This document shows positions 1-11,219 of a stretch of 64,000 nucleotides of DNA, one piece after another. Both the position numbers and the translations under genes were made by a program. Source of the stretch: Rostrohypoxylon terebratum (taxonomy: Eukaryota > Ascomycota > Sordariomycetes > Xylariales > Hypoxylaceae); assembly GCA_022497145.1 (NCBI GenBank), contig MU385881.1, positions 186,001-250,000 on the forward strand. Direction: 5' to 3'. Numbering within the stretch: position 1 is the first letter of the stretch; each line of letters opens with the position of its first letter. The notes beneath the pieces are model-generated. The model searched no databases. It was not told where the DNA came from and worked only from the letters and a program-made list of their open reading frames with translations.

Positions 1-1466
1 AGACGACAAAGGTATCAAGGGGCGAACACAATAAGCGCAATCCGTGATATAGACGTAAGTATTTCGTTCTCTCCGTCGACATGTGTATGCCATGCAAATC
101 GTCGCTGAAAGAGCGTATTACCTTGTGATATGCAGCGACGCAGTCATATATGATAACCGCTACCCGCTTAACGCCATATTACCCGCCCAACGTAGTCCGG
201 CGGGAATATTGAAGAACGATGGGTATTGTATTGTGATATATGTAATCGCATTGTAGCTCTCTTATAGTCTCGTTACTCACCGGTGCTATTTCTTGAACCA
301 TCCCCGTCTTGGGGAGTGGTTCGACGGATACCAGGAGAATGGAACCAACACATGCATGGGTGGGTGATGCGACGGGGACCGCATCGCGCACCCAACCTGC
401 AGCTCGCTTGCGCTGCACGTTCTTGCTCTGACCTTCGAATCTCAAGGGACTACTGACCACGCAGAGCTAGACTTGCGTGTTCTGAGGAACGATCGGGCGG
501 TTTCCCTTGTTTCATTTCGATCGAATGTGATGGGTTCGTGGGAATTTAGTATAGCGTCTATTGCAGTATCTTGCGCCTGATATAGAGAGGCATTAAACGA
601 GAGTATCAAGTGTGCTACTGAGGCGACATCACGGCGCACGCGAATCATATGTAGGTACCTACAGTGCGTAGCCCTTACATGATCTAGGGGACAACCCGCT
701 GTAGAGGTGATGGATTGGAGCGGCTGAGCGGCCGCATCGCAGAGGCGGGGTAGCCGTCGGATTTCTTGTTCTCCTCGTCGCGTGCGCCGTAATCGATGGA
801 TGGCTCCGCGATTGCGATGAGATTGTGATGCGGCGTAGATCGGTAATCGTCACATGCATCCGATCTAATGTGCCGTGCAATTCAGGAAGTGACTGGAGGA
901 TCGAGTTTACGGAAAACGTCATCGACGCATGTCTCTCCTTCTAGGCGGTCATTTGTTATATAACACGACGTAGAAGTAGGCGTGTCCTTGAATGGCTTAT
1001 TACTTGACGATTCGTGGTTGGCGTACGAAGTTTGCAAACGGTTGTCTCCAATTCCGGGGATAGCAAAGATTGCGAAGCCATCCCAAACCGAGTCGCATGT
1101 GTACCTACATAACTGTAGTGTAGCACGGGGACCGGGGCGTCTGACAGCATCGCCGAGACTCTATAGACGGTACTTGCTGAATACTCAGTATACTCTAGTA
1201 TACAAGAAAGATAACAAATGCTTTGCTATTTCCTGCATAAACCTATCGTCTGTTTCATAGTTATTATGCTAGGTACCTAGTAGCTATCGAAGGGAATGTC
1301 AACTGAAAGAATTTCTCGGAAAAGAAAATATACATTTAAGCGTTCTAGCTATGCTAATACCGTAATCCGCAATACTCCATCGCGGAGTCTTGTGGATATG
1401 CTCCTATCCTATAATGCTTGCTTGTCTCAATTCCTCCGCAATTTACTCACACTTCAAGACGTCCTC
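1..1466. other. gene-poor 3' flank, no supported gene
   Basis: I see only short overlapping reading frames without recognisable domains or a convincing exon chain. Minus-strand frames at 922-659, 648-442 and 460-179 lie in series and could be fragments of a small gene, but I found no clean donor/acceptor set joining them. The palindrome TAGGTACCTA occurs at 652 and 1270. Confidence 0.5.
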
Positions 1467-3913
1467 TTATGGTTTGCTGCACGTATGCTGAGCCTCACCT
1501 AGAGAGCTACTCGTCCATTGATATTGAAGGGGGTTGCGATATTCGAATCTCTGCTGAGACGTTATAAACTCGGCAAAATTGTTTCGTAGACCGCTGTAGG
1601 CTTTCATGACGTTTGTCTCTTCGGCTGTCACACCTTCCAGGAGGTCATCTTTCCAGTCTACAGTTTCTACTAGAGCATGACCGTCTGGTTGCGGAACCAT
1701 GATCTGGTTGTTAAGCGACTTCCAGGGCTTCTCGTCGCATGTGCAGGTCGTCCATTCTCCCTCGTCACTCGATGCAAACTTGGGTGCGGGAGGTACTATC
1801 CCTTTGTTCAAGTATGCCTGGACATGGCCGATCACGCAGAGCGAGACGCATGCTATGGTACAGTGACCCTCTGCAAATTGTTCGATGATGCCAGCTCCCG
1901 AGAACTTGCGCGTCATCTTTAGAGCAGATCGTAGAGGCGTAACGGGATCAAAATGGTTAGACATGAAGAGAACCGGGAAACTAGTGTCGATAGGTGCTTG
2001 CTTGTGAACTGGATGGTCGTCCCACCTCATCGGAGGGTCTTTCGTTTCGATCTCCCATCCGTTGCAAGGCAAGTTGAAGCCGACATTCATCCACTATAGC
2101 AATTAGAGTGTTTCTTGAGTGTTGAAATAAGAAATTCAAATTACTCACGACGTCGGCGAAAGATGAAAAGTTGGCCATCGCCTCGAAACGCGCCTGTAGA
2201 CCATCGAGATCCTCGTTGAGCTATTATATATTATTAGTACTGATATTGAAGGCGGCGTGAACGCAATTCATGAAATGGCATACCTTGTATCGTTTGTCAC
2301 TGCACCCGATAACTTTCTGAGCATCGTCTGGCCATTGAGGTAGGGTAAGGTTATGGCAAAGTATCGTCGGTGCTGGGCTGGGTATAATGAGATCTAGCTT
2401 GTCGTCGAGGATGGCCTTCAGATGCATAGCGATGGTGGGGAATGAGGCAATTGGCGAATAAAGACCCGAGAATATGAGCGTCTTGATATCGCTGGCGGTA
2501 ACCAAGATGGGTACGTTTACCCGATAAGGCAAAACGATTGCGGGCTCCTTTTCCAGCCAGTTCATTAATTTGTCGACGCGTATTTTGATATCTTCGGGCG
2601 TGTCTCCGAACTGGTAGAACGGGCAACGATCTCCGGCTTCGGCACAGTAATCGAAGAATTTGTTCCATATCGCGTCGCTATCGAATATCGCATTATCTAA
2701 CATGGGGCTGACATAGTGATCAAAGTCGACGACACCATCGAGGATGACTCGACCAACTTTGTCCGGAAACATAGAGGCGAAAGTGGCCCCAAGTAAAGTC
2801 CCGTAAGAAAAGCCCCAATACACCAATTTGCCTTGCGTGCTGTCTTGAGGTTCTGATTTAGTAACAGTCTGCTCATCTACGTTTTCCGGTTTCTGGGTTG
2901 ACTTGGCGGGTTTGACGTCGGGAACTGATCGCCACTCATCCCAAGCATGAACGATAGATAGCATATCCCGTGCAACGTTGGGAGTGTTCGAATATCGGAA
3001 AATGCTGTTGTCGCCGTAAAGGTCATCTACTCGCTTACATAACTTGGTCATCGCCTTTGATCGGGCATTGAGTTTGCCAAGCGCAACATTGCTGGAATTG
3101 ACAAGTCCGACATCATGACCAGAGGTCAGCCAACCTAACCGCTGCATATAGGCGACATTACGCCCATCGAGACCCTGAGGGTCGTCAGGTGCCGCGAAAC
3201 AATCAGCCTTCGGCGTCGTGGCTCCAACACCCCGGGGATCGAAGCCAATAACGTCGCGATCTAGGCCAACGATTCCCTGGAGTAATCCAGCAGACGTCAG
3301 TGCAAAGTTAGCTCCACTGCCTCCGGGGCCACCGGGGTTGATAAGCAAAGGGGACTCCCCGAAGGACGAGGGATCTTCGGTACGGTTGATACCGGGTTTC
3401 AGGACCAGGGCTAGGTGGACCTTCGGATGGTCTGCTGACTCATTCAGCGGTCTGTGGTAGTCCATAGGCACGGTCAATCGAGCGCACTGGAAGCCAGGGC
3501 CGTAGATTTGGAAGCATGGCTGCCAGACAAGCTTCTCGCTTGGTTCAATCTATTGGGGGAGGCGATAACAATGTCAACATCGAACATCGAACATCGACTG
3601 CGCTTTTATTACGCGATTTCATAAGAGAGCTTACGTCTGACCATTCAGTCCATCCTGCTGAAGCTTCCGACGGCACTGGAGTCTTTGACGACGACGGCGC
3701 CTGATACCTCGAACCCGGAAAATGAAAGCCATAATTGATGTGGCCATGCCTAGAATGGCTGATAACTCCCACGCCAGATACAATAGCAAACAACCCAATT
3801 CCCATACGTGCCCAGCCCCATTTCCGATTCCTTGGCGGTGTTCGGACATCAGGCCGATGTTTATTATGTTGCTTCTCGTCAGGGAAAGGAGACATTTGTT
3901 TTGATTTGTTCAC
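1467..3913 (-). CDS. membrane-anchored S33-family alpha/beta-hydrolase peptidase (TAP-like)
   Basis: Predicted proline/tripeptidyl aminopeptidase-like serine hydrolase of the alpha/beta fold, 747 aa from exons 3913-3635, 3549-2284, 2220-2149 and 2093-1467, all in phase 0 with GT-AG introns. The basic N-terminus is followed by a hydrophobic segment at about residues 36-52, which suggests a type II membrane anchor. The LTVPMDY strand typical of this family, the oxyanion-region motif NPGGPGGSG and the nucleophile motif GFSYG (Ser about 341) are visible. The C-terminal TAP-like part carries HFDPVTP (acid) and a GHC motif (His). The family removes N-terminal peptides, often with Pro or hydrophobic P1; the substrate here cannot be read from sequence. 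The start is the first ATG upstream of the TM segment. An intron at 3634-3550 removes the in-frame stop at 3545. Confidence 0.9.
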
Positions 3914-4390
3914 TACTTTAATTGCTCACGAGAAAACGATCGGGGAGTTGGATGAAGCACATTGAGAAGGTCTGGCTGTTCTGTCTGTTTGAATAAGTAC
4001 GATGGTGTGCCTGGGTGTTTCAACTGAAAGAAGCAATATAATAGGTACTAGGACCTAAGTAGGTACCGATAGCGCCGATGGCTTGCTTCTTCGAAAATTG
4101 ATAGGCAGCTACCGATGGAGAAAGATACGCAACCGAAGGAAGCTGAACAGGATTGGCGGTTTGCGCGTGTAACGCACCTGTAAACAATTGTCCAATCACT
4201 GCTGTGCCTCGGAGCGGCGTCGAGAAGCTAACCTTGAAGGCTTCAATCAACTTAACCACATTAGGGTTGGATTCCAAGCGAAGGACTGGTATTATGTATT
4301 ATCATCAATCTTCCAATCTTCTTATGAGTGCTAGCAACTCACAAGCTAGATTTGTGAAGCCCAATACGTAATTGAGTTGGTGGTTCAATG

Positions 4391-4419
4391 GAGTTGAGTT
4401 GAGTTGAGTTGAGTTGAGT
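4391..4419. repeat. (GAGTT)n pentanucleotide microsatellite
   Basis: Nearly six perfect head-to-tail copies of GAGTT in intergenic DNA. Confidence 0.9.
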
Positions 4420-5949
4420 CGACGAAGATGGCTGGGCACCCGATTACTGTATGAAAGCCGTGTGACACTGTGCTGACTAAGTCTCAACTTTCAAGTTACC
4501 CCAATTCCCCGCAGTCTCCAATTCATCTCGGATTTGGTAAAAAGTGGAAATTCTTCATCTTCCTCTCCACGATTCTCACTTTTCTCACCTTTTCTTATAA
4601 CCTTGGAAGACTTCGATCATAACATAATTACCAATACTTAAGAAGATGTGAGACATGCCTCGTCAATCAATCTTCTAGAAAGGAAGAACGACGCGCACGT
4701 GGTGATGTGCCTAATGTGCTATAAATGGCCAAGAAAAAGAACTCGTTTCCGTTCGTGAAGCTTGGCTTTGCTTCATCGACGACTCCCGATCCGGCTAGGG
4801 ATAGTGTGAGAGAGATCCGGTCTTGACTTGACTTGGCAATTTTGCTTGATATGAATCAAGTTCAATTTTCTCAGATCTCCATTTTCTTGGAAATCTCTGT
4901 AAGTTTGGTTCTCTGACCCAGCCCGTGATCTACTCTTTCATCCAAACCTCCGGTACTATGAATAGCATCTCACGACGCTATCAGCTCTTGACAGCCTGCG
5001 CTGATTTGCAGCAACTCGTTGAGACAGTACATTTTACGAACCACTGCTAAATATCCAGAAATAGGTGCATTTTGTATGATCTACGACTTATAGTCAACGA
5101 TACTACCTATGTTTTACAGGCTTCATTTCAGCTCGTAATGCTAGTCTAATATCGCATCTTTGATGAAACTAACTAGGTGTTTTCCCAACTGTTTTTGAGC
5201 ACGAAGCTGTCTTTACAAGATTCATACCTAATAATCACTATCGGATCACTATGATTGATCTGGTCACGTCCCGAAACGAGTTACCGCGATGCTTGCGATG
5301 CTTACGAGTGACAGCCTCTTGAATTTTCAAGGTCCAATGGCGCTCATCTCAAAAGAGTGCCTCTCGCGCAGCCTTGGCTGTGTTAGTCAAGTTCGTCCTC
5401 GACGCAAAGAGCCTCGAGACCCTGCAGACCTAATCTAGATCGCCAATGGATTTTACAAGACGGGCGAATCAGAGAATTGCTGGGCGACGAAGCTTGTTAT
5501 TTCTGGGCAAGCTTGTGTGTGCTAGGCGTGGGGAGAATGTTACCCTGGTCGCTTGGCAGGTCTCAAGACTGACTGATCCGCCCTAGATTGATACTCCTCT
5601 CACACAATCGCCTTTTGCTTCTTGCGCCTACGCAACTCTCTCTAAGCTGTCGCATTGACTAACTTACGGCACTTGGCAGGTTCAGCCAAGTGCCTCGCTG
5701 TCACGTACTTGGACGTACTTAGAACGGATCATAGCTGCATCCGTGATTTTGTTTATTCCTATCCCGGTCGTCCACCTCCGTTTCAAGCACTGATAACGTC
5801 GTTTAGACCCTGCTTCCAATGGGGAACGAGCTGGAGTAGACCCGCGAGAGAGAGATCTCTCCGCCTACGTGATACACCAGACACCTTGATTCGAGATATT
5901 TTTAACATGTACGTCCAAGGAGAAACACCTTGGCATCGAAGGGGAGTGG

Positions 5950-5979
5950 ATATCCCATGATATCCCATGATATCCCATG
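5950..5979. repeat. three tandem copies of ATATCCCATG
   Basis: Perfect 10-bp direct repeat, three units, in the upstream region of the secreted-protein gene. It could be a factor-binding array or simple slippage. Confidence 0.9.
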
Positions 5980-6298
5980 TCGTCCATCTGCCTTGGCTAC
6001 TTGGCTTTCGAGGTCCCGACTCGATCATTGGGAACATCCGGTCATCTGGGATGTCTAGTCTTCGGCGTATATGAAGGTCGTCGCCGGCCCCGATTATGAA
6101 GTTTTGGGATCACTCAGCTGTGCTCAAGTCATCGTCCTAAAGTCTTCGTTTCCGGTCTCTTCCTATTTTTCTTTTCCGACAGCTAATCTGTGTTCGCTTC
6201 TTCCGCTGGTCGCCGCTGGTCGTTTTATACTACTGTAATATTTATTCTCGCCTATTTTATACTCCAAGCAATAAGCCAAGATACGCAAGTCAGCCAAG

Positions 6299-7425
6299 AT
6301 GGTTAGCTATCGAATGATTGCCGTTGCCGGCTTCTTAGCTAGCGTCAACGCCCTTCCTTTGAACATCAACCTTGGCGCATACTCCCCCGCATTGTACGTT
6401 ATGATCTGTGCGGATATACAGCTTTTTCAAGATATCTAATCCATATATAGGGTAGTCGGTGATGGTGAGATTTCATTCGGCGGGGGCCAAGATGTAACGA
6501 ACTTGATGAACGCGTTAGAAGGTGCCGCAGTCAACGCCGCGACTGGAACTGCCAATAGAAACAATGCCGCTGCTGTGCCTGCTGCCGGTACTAACAATGC
6601 CGCCGCCGCCACAACTCCCGCTGCCGAGGATACCGTCGTAGCCGCTGAAAACAATAACGTTGCTGCCGCTGCAGATACCCCTGCCGCCTCTAAGACCTCT
6701 GAGGCTCCCGCTGAATCCTCCGCTGCTGTCTCTACTACTCTGGACCCCAACCTACAACAACAAGGTAAATAGCCAACAACACGCCTTTATAAAAAAAACC
6801 ACATACTAATGTCTCATTAGCTGCCCAAATATCTGGTCTCCAGGGCATGGGTAAGGAGATAGCTCCCCGTGAGGATGAGGCCCCCAAGGCCAAGCGTGAC
6901 TTGGCCGGCTTCGACCGAGCTCTTACGTTCGCCGAGGCGGCCCTGACCAAGGGTCCTCTAATCCAGCTTGGTACTGGTGAGGGTGGTTCTGGCGTCGGTA
7001 TTACCGTCGACAACAACGGCGGTACCGTTGGTGGGAGAGCCCGAGCTGCTGCCAAGCGTGATGAGTCTTCCGCTTCTTCGCAGCCTCGCCGCCGAACTAA
7101 GGTCACGCGCATGTACGTCAAGCGTGGTGTTCCTGCTAGTGAGTAACTTCCTTCTATGGCCCCTACACTTTTACTACGCAGCATACTAACTAACACCGTT
7201 CTGAAAGCTATCCAGACATCTAGTGGATTCGAAACTCGTTCCGTGGAGTCCCTCCCCGTCGCAAAACTCCCAGCGATGGCCAAGCGACAAAGCGCACCAT
7301 CCTCAAACGAAGTCATTGACTCCATCAACCTGAACGTCGACGACAGCCAAGGGTTTACGATGACCTTTGTCGAGACGGAAGACGCCGATGACGATGATGC
7401 CACCCCAGAAGAGACGCAAGCGTAA
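6299..7425 (+). CDS. secreted protein with multiple Kex2 (KR) sites
   Basis: 314 aa from exons 6299-6393, 6451-6764, 6821-7138 and 7208-7425; phases agree across all three GT-AG introns. The first ~20 residues form a clear signal peptide (Arg then a hydrophobic core ending ...VNALP). A low-complexity Ala/Asn/Pro-rich region follows (exon 2). Then comes a segment with AEAALTKGP and a Gly-rich stretch (LGTGEGGSGVGI), and an acidic C-terminus. At least four dibasic KR sites (KAKRD, AAKRD, YVKRG, MAKRQ) suggest processing by Kex2 in the late Golgi into several peptides. I recognise it as a conserved uncharacterised fungal secreted protein but cannot name a function. The segments between KR sites are not copies of each other, so it is not a classic repeat-type pheromone or RiPP precursor. 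Confidence 0.85.
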
Positions 7426-8709
7426 AAAGGGAAAGCCGAGAAAAGAAAAGATCAAAGAGCAATCGTCGAATATCGACAATTATTACTTTATGGCCTAGTA
7501 TCTCACTCTATCTGCTTTCTGTACTAAAAAGGGCATTTTTCATCATCGTTGTTTTTTTGATACCATTTCGGGAGTTTACAGGGGCGGGGGACTGACGGTT
7601 AGGACGATTTATTCACATGTTACGCGCGGCATATATTTCCTTAGCATCTGATGGCCGAGGTGATCCCTCTTGGAGCGATTGCTTGGGCTTGTAAAAATCT
7701 ATGGTAGTCAGTAGTATAAACAATTCCAACGACCGGCCTGTTTATTTCGGGCTGAGACCGGACGAAACCTTCAGTCTTATTTTTACAATTGGTGACTTCG
7801 GAAATGTTACAGGCATTGCGTTATGCTTATGTAGCTTCAAATATTGAGTTGTTGTGATGAAACTCATCAAATCATCACAAGAACTCATCGATTTCAAACC
7901 TCTCTCTCACTTGTATACATCACGCATCCCAAGGCAACAACTAACCTACTAATTACCATAATTCCAGCTTAATGCTAGATCCGGTGCGCGAATTTTCGTC
8001 CCGGCAGACGCACACGTACCCCCCCCCCATACCCATCCATATCCATGGGAAGCCCCGAGCGTTTCAACGCGCGTCCCGCGCAGCGCTGCGACAGGGCCAA
8101 GCCGCCAAAGGGCAAGCATCGCCAAGAGCCTCACCACGACAAAATGCCCCGGCGCTCTGGGACCAGTAACTGCCGAACCGATTCCTACGCCAAGTGTGGA
8201 TTGCTTGCGTGCATGCATGCATATCCCACATTGAAGTAAGTGAGACCCACGCTGTCTTGGCTTGCCGAATTCGAGGTCTGGGAAAGACGAAACAAGTTAG
8301 ACATTCCTACTCGGGCACTTTTGTACTTAGATGTGTGTGTGTGTGCGACTTGGCGCGCTGAATTAGTGATACGATATTAAGTAATGGTAGGGAGTGAGAC
8401 TCGACGAAACAAGTCGAAGTGAGGTTCACCGCACAGACGAGCAAAGGCACATAGCAATTTTTTGACTAAAAACTTCATTTCCTATACTGATCATGACCTT
8501 CTAGCATCATAGCATAGCATGCTGCCGTGTGAGAAAGCTACTTTGTCTGGGCACCACCATAGCATCTCATACGGATCCATAGCATAGGTAGGTTGTCTTT
8601 ACTATTCGACGCCAACCGATCTAGCCGACCCTCTACTCGAACTAGGATCTCGAAAACACAACGCTAACCCGACCCTAACATGGAAGTGGACCTCTACCTG
8701 ATTCCCACC
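7426..8709. other. convergent intergenic region
   Basis: Sits between the converging secreted-protein and NAD-kinase genes. It contains a (GT)n run (8332-8345) and a short C-run near 8022. Small overlapping frames at 7949-8239 have no recognisable product. Confidence 0.5.
8332..8345. repeat. (GT)7 dinucleotide repeat
   Basis: Short perfect GT run in intergenic DNA. Confidence 0.85.
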
Positions 8710-10556
8710 TTATCCTTTATTCCACGGATTAAACCCCTCATTCTTCTGCTTCTGTCGCGTATTCCAGCCCAGCTTCGCGCTGATACACTTCACCCAGTCC
8801 TCGCTCCTGCGACCCTGCGGTTGCACGCTGGCAAACGGGAAGCGGCTGGCGCTAATGGTGACGTAGTCGCCGGGCATGAGCTCGACGCGTTCGCGGCCGT
8901 CGAAGCTGGCCCAGCTGTTCGTGCGCGCGTCGTACGGCACGCCGATGCGGAGGACGATCGTGTCGGGGAGGATGATGGGGCGGAAAGATAACGTGTGCGC
9001 GCAGATGGAGGTCACGAGCATGACGGGGTTGTCGGGGTGGCAGAGCGAGCCCCCCGCCGCCAGGTTGTATGCCGTGGACCCCGTGGGCGTGGACACGCAG
9101 ACCCCGTCCGCGAGCACGGAGGTGAAGTGCTCGTCGTCGCCGAATATTTCCGTGTAGGACATTGCTATTCGCTGTTAGTTTTTTCAAAGTTCGTTTCTGC
9201 GGGGATCTGTGCTTGGGGGCAGCTTACTTGGGTTTGGTCCTCGGTCTACGACGATTTCGTTGAGGATCTCGAACGTCCCGTCCGGCTTGTGAGTGTGCTC
9301 GTCGTCGCGCTCCTCGCCGATGAGCTCTTCTATCAGGTCGCGTTTGCGACGCTTTCCCTGCTCATCCGTGTACTCGTTGTGGGTTAGTTGGTTTGTCTTC
9401 CTTTGGCTTCGCATGACTGTACCCTCAAATCGCAGGCGCAGGCTCACGGTTACGCCGTCCCTGAATGCTGTAGACAAGATCTCTTCGTAGTCGTCGAATT
9501 CGAATTTAGTGAGGAAGCCGAGACTTCCTAGCGAAAAACTAAGAACAGGAGGTACTATTCGCTGAAACAACCAGCTGGTGTAAAGGACCGTCCCGTCGCC
9601 TCCAAGGGTGATAACGAAATCGAACGTGTGCGGGCGCTTGCGACACATCTTTTCGTTCCAAAATCGTAATCGACTTGCCAGTCCTTTTCTCGCAAAACCA
9701 GGGTCTATAGCGGGAGAGTCGCGGTATTCCTGGACTAGCTCTTCCACTAAGCCAGGCGCGTCGAAATCGTCATTGCCTTTTAGGCTCTCTTCCACATAGA
9801 CGGTATATCGAACACCCCTAGCCTTGCTCAGTAGCCATTTCGCTACCAGTCTCGTTTTTGGTATTAATTCACGGTCGTAAACTTTGGTCAGGAGAAAAAC
9901 ACTCCTAACTTGAAACTTGAGCCGTATGCTTCCTAGTCTTCGGCTTAGTTCCCGGACTCCCCAGGCCATATCGGTCAATTGTTTCTTTGTGAGTATCCGG
10001 CTATTGAGACCTTCGTTATGGTCTAAGCTAAGTCTAGCTTTCTTCCACGACTCTTGATCGGGTTGCCCCGTCTCTGTGCTGGCATCGCTATCTATGTCTC
10101 TGGAAGACCAGTTTGATTTCGGACCAGCAGCTATACCCTTGGGTTCAACAAATGAATCCAGGTCAACTTGATTAGTGAGATTTTCAGGTGCATGACCGTT
10201 TTGTGTTTGGTTGGCATTTTTACGCCTTTCATTTCTATACTCCTCGAGAAATTGGTGAACCAAACACTGAGTGGTGGCAACTTTTGCTTTGCCCGCGGCT
10301 AGTTTGGGGGGGTCCGCTTCGCTATATATTAGGGAGCTTTTGCGCCGGTATGGGCTCGACGGATCAAAAGTGACCTACTCAATTGGAGATTTAGCATTAG
10401 ATACAATACATAGTTGAAATCAGCTATATAACATACCTCAAGAGCTTTGTTGTCATCGTCGCTTGTGCTTGAATAGTGGTCATCGTATTGACTATATTGA
10501 CTATGCTGATCTTCGTTTATGTCGTGCGACTCATCAGCGCCCGCGAACCCGTTCAT
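8710..10556 (-). CDS. ATP-NAD kinase
   Basis: Phosphorylates NAD(H) to NADP(H). 573 aa from exons 10556-10437, 10374-9228 and 9164-8710 with consistent phases. The catalytic GGDGT motif lies at about residue 298 (ITLGGDGTVLYTSWLFQ). NEIVVDRGPNP and the TPTGSTAYNLAAGG loop follow, the latter spanning exon 3, and both are hallmarks of the family. The long N-terminal extension rich in Asp/Ser/Tyr/Gln and the FGDDEHFTSV segment resemble fungal Utr1/Yef1-type cytosolic NAD kinases rather than mitochondrial Pos5; no obvious mitochondrial presequence is seen. The start ATG opens a 40-codon first exon that joins exon 2 through GTATGT...TAG. Confidence 0.95.
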
Positions 10557-11219
10557 GGCCGAGACAAAGAACAGTAAGACTTAAGTCAAGATGAACTTGA
10601 TTCAACTATTAGGTCCTTATTCTCTGTTTGGTAAGCATCCAGATGTATACTATATCAGAATTGGTCTTACAACTAAGATCTTAAGCATCATTTATAAATT
10701 ATAAACTTGTTAATGTTCGCTTCATGTTTGTGGTGGATGATGTTGAAATGAAACAAAGTTGATTGCGTCAGTTCCTTAGTACGGCCCCCAGTTAAAAGGG
10801 TGTGTACGAAGTACAGCATAGAGAGGTACGAAATGGTTCTTACTCATGCCCCGCATTTATCTTATCGATTAGATTAGATGGACTCTGGCAGTCCCGATCC
10901 CGATCATTTTTAAGGTTCAATATTCCCCCCCTATTTACAAAGTACAAAGTTCAAAACTCAACTTCGATTTTACAACCTCGCTTTTGCTCCCATACTTCCT
11001 CCAATCCTTTGCTAGAAATATGATTATTTTTTTCCATTCACACGAAAAAAAAATCAGTATTGAAACTCTTTGAACTGTAACATTCAATTCATAGAGGGCG
11101 GAACGTGTCAACGGAGTTTACGCCTGCACATACGACTTAATTCCGAATAGCGAATAACAAGAAGCCAAAAGCCTCACGCCATGTGATCTTGATATGCATC
11201 TTGTCCTATCCCCAACATT
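10557..11219. other. intergenic region upstream of NAD kinase
   Basis: Contains the NAD-kinase promoter and the 3' end of the kinase-like gene. AT-rich around 10650-11060 with several T- and A-runs; no gene seen. Confidence 0.5.

Larger units (their letters stand above)
3914..6298. other. 2.4-kb divergent intergenic region
   Basis: Lies between the divergent peptidase (-) and secreted-protein (+) genes, so it should hold both promoters. It contains a GAGTT microsatellite (4391-4419) and three head-to-tail copies of a 10-mer (5950-5979). TATA-like TTTTATACT sits at about 6253, some 45 nt before the ATG at 6299. The small reading frames here (for example 5655-5960) have no recognisable product. 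Confidence 0.5.

Noticed and set aside
179..922. Possible three-exon minus-strand gene
   Set aside because: No consistent donor/acceptor chain, no domain and no signal peptide; kept only as an unannotated region.
8852..9187. Arg/His-rich minus-strand frame overlapping NAD kinase
   Set aside because: Out-of-frame shadow of GC-rich NAD-kinase exon 3.
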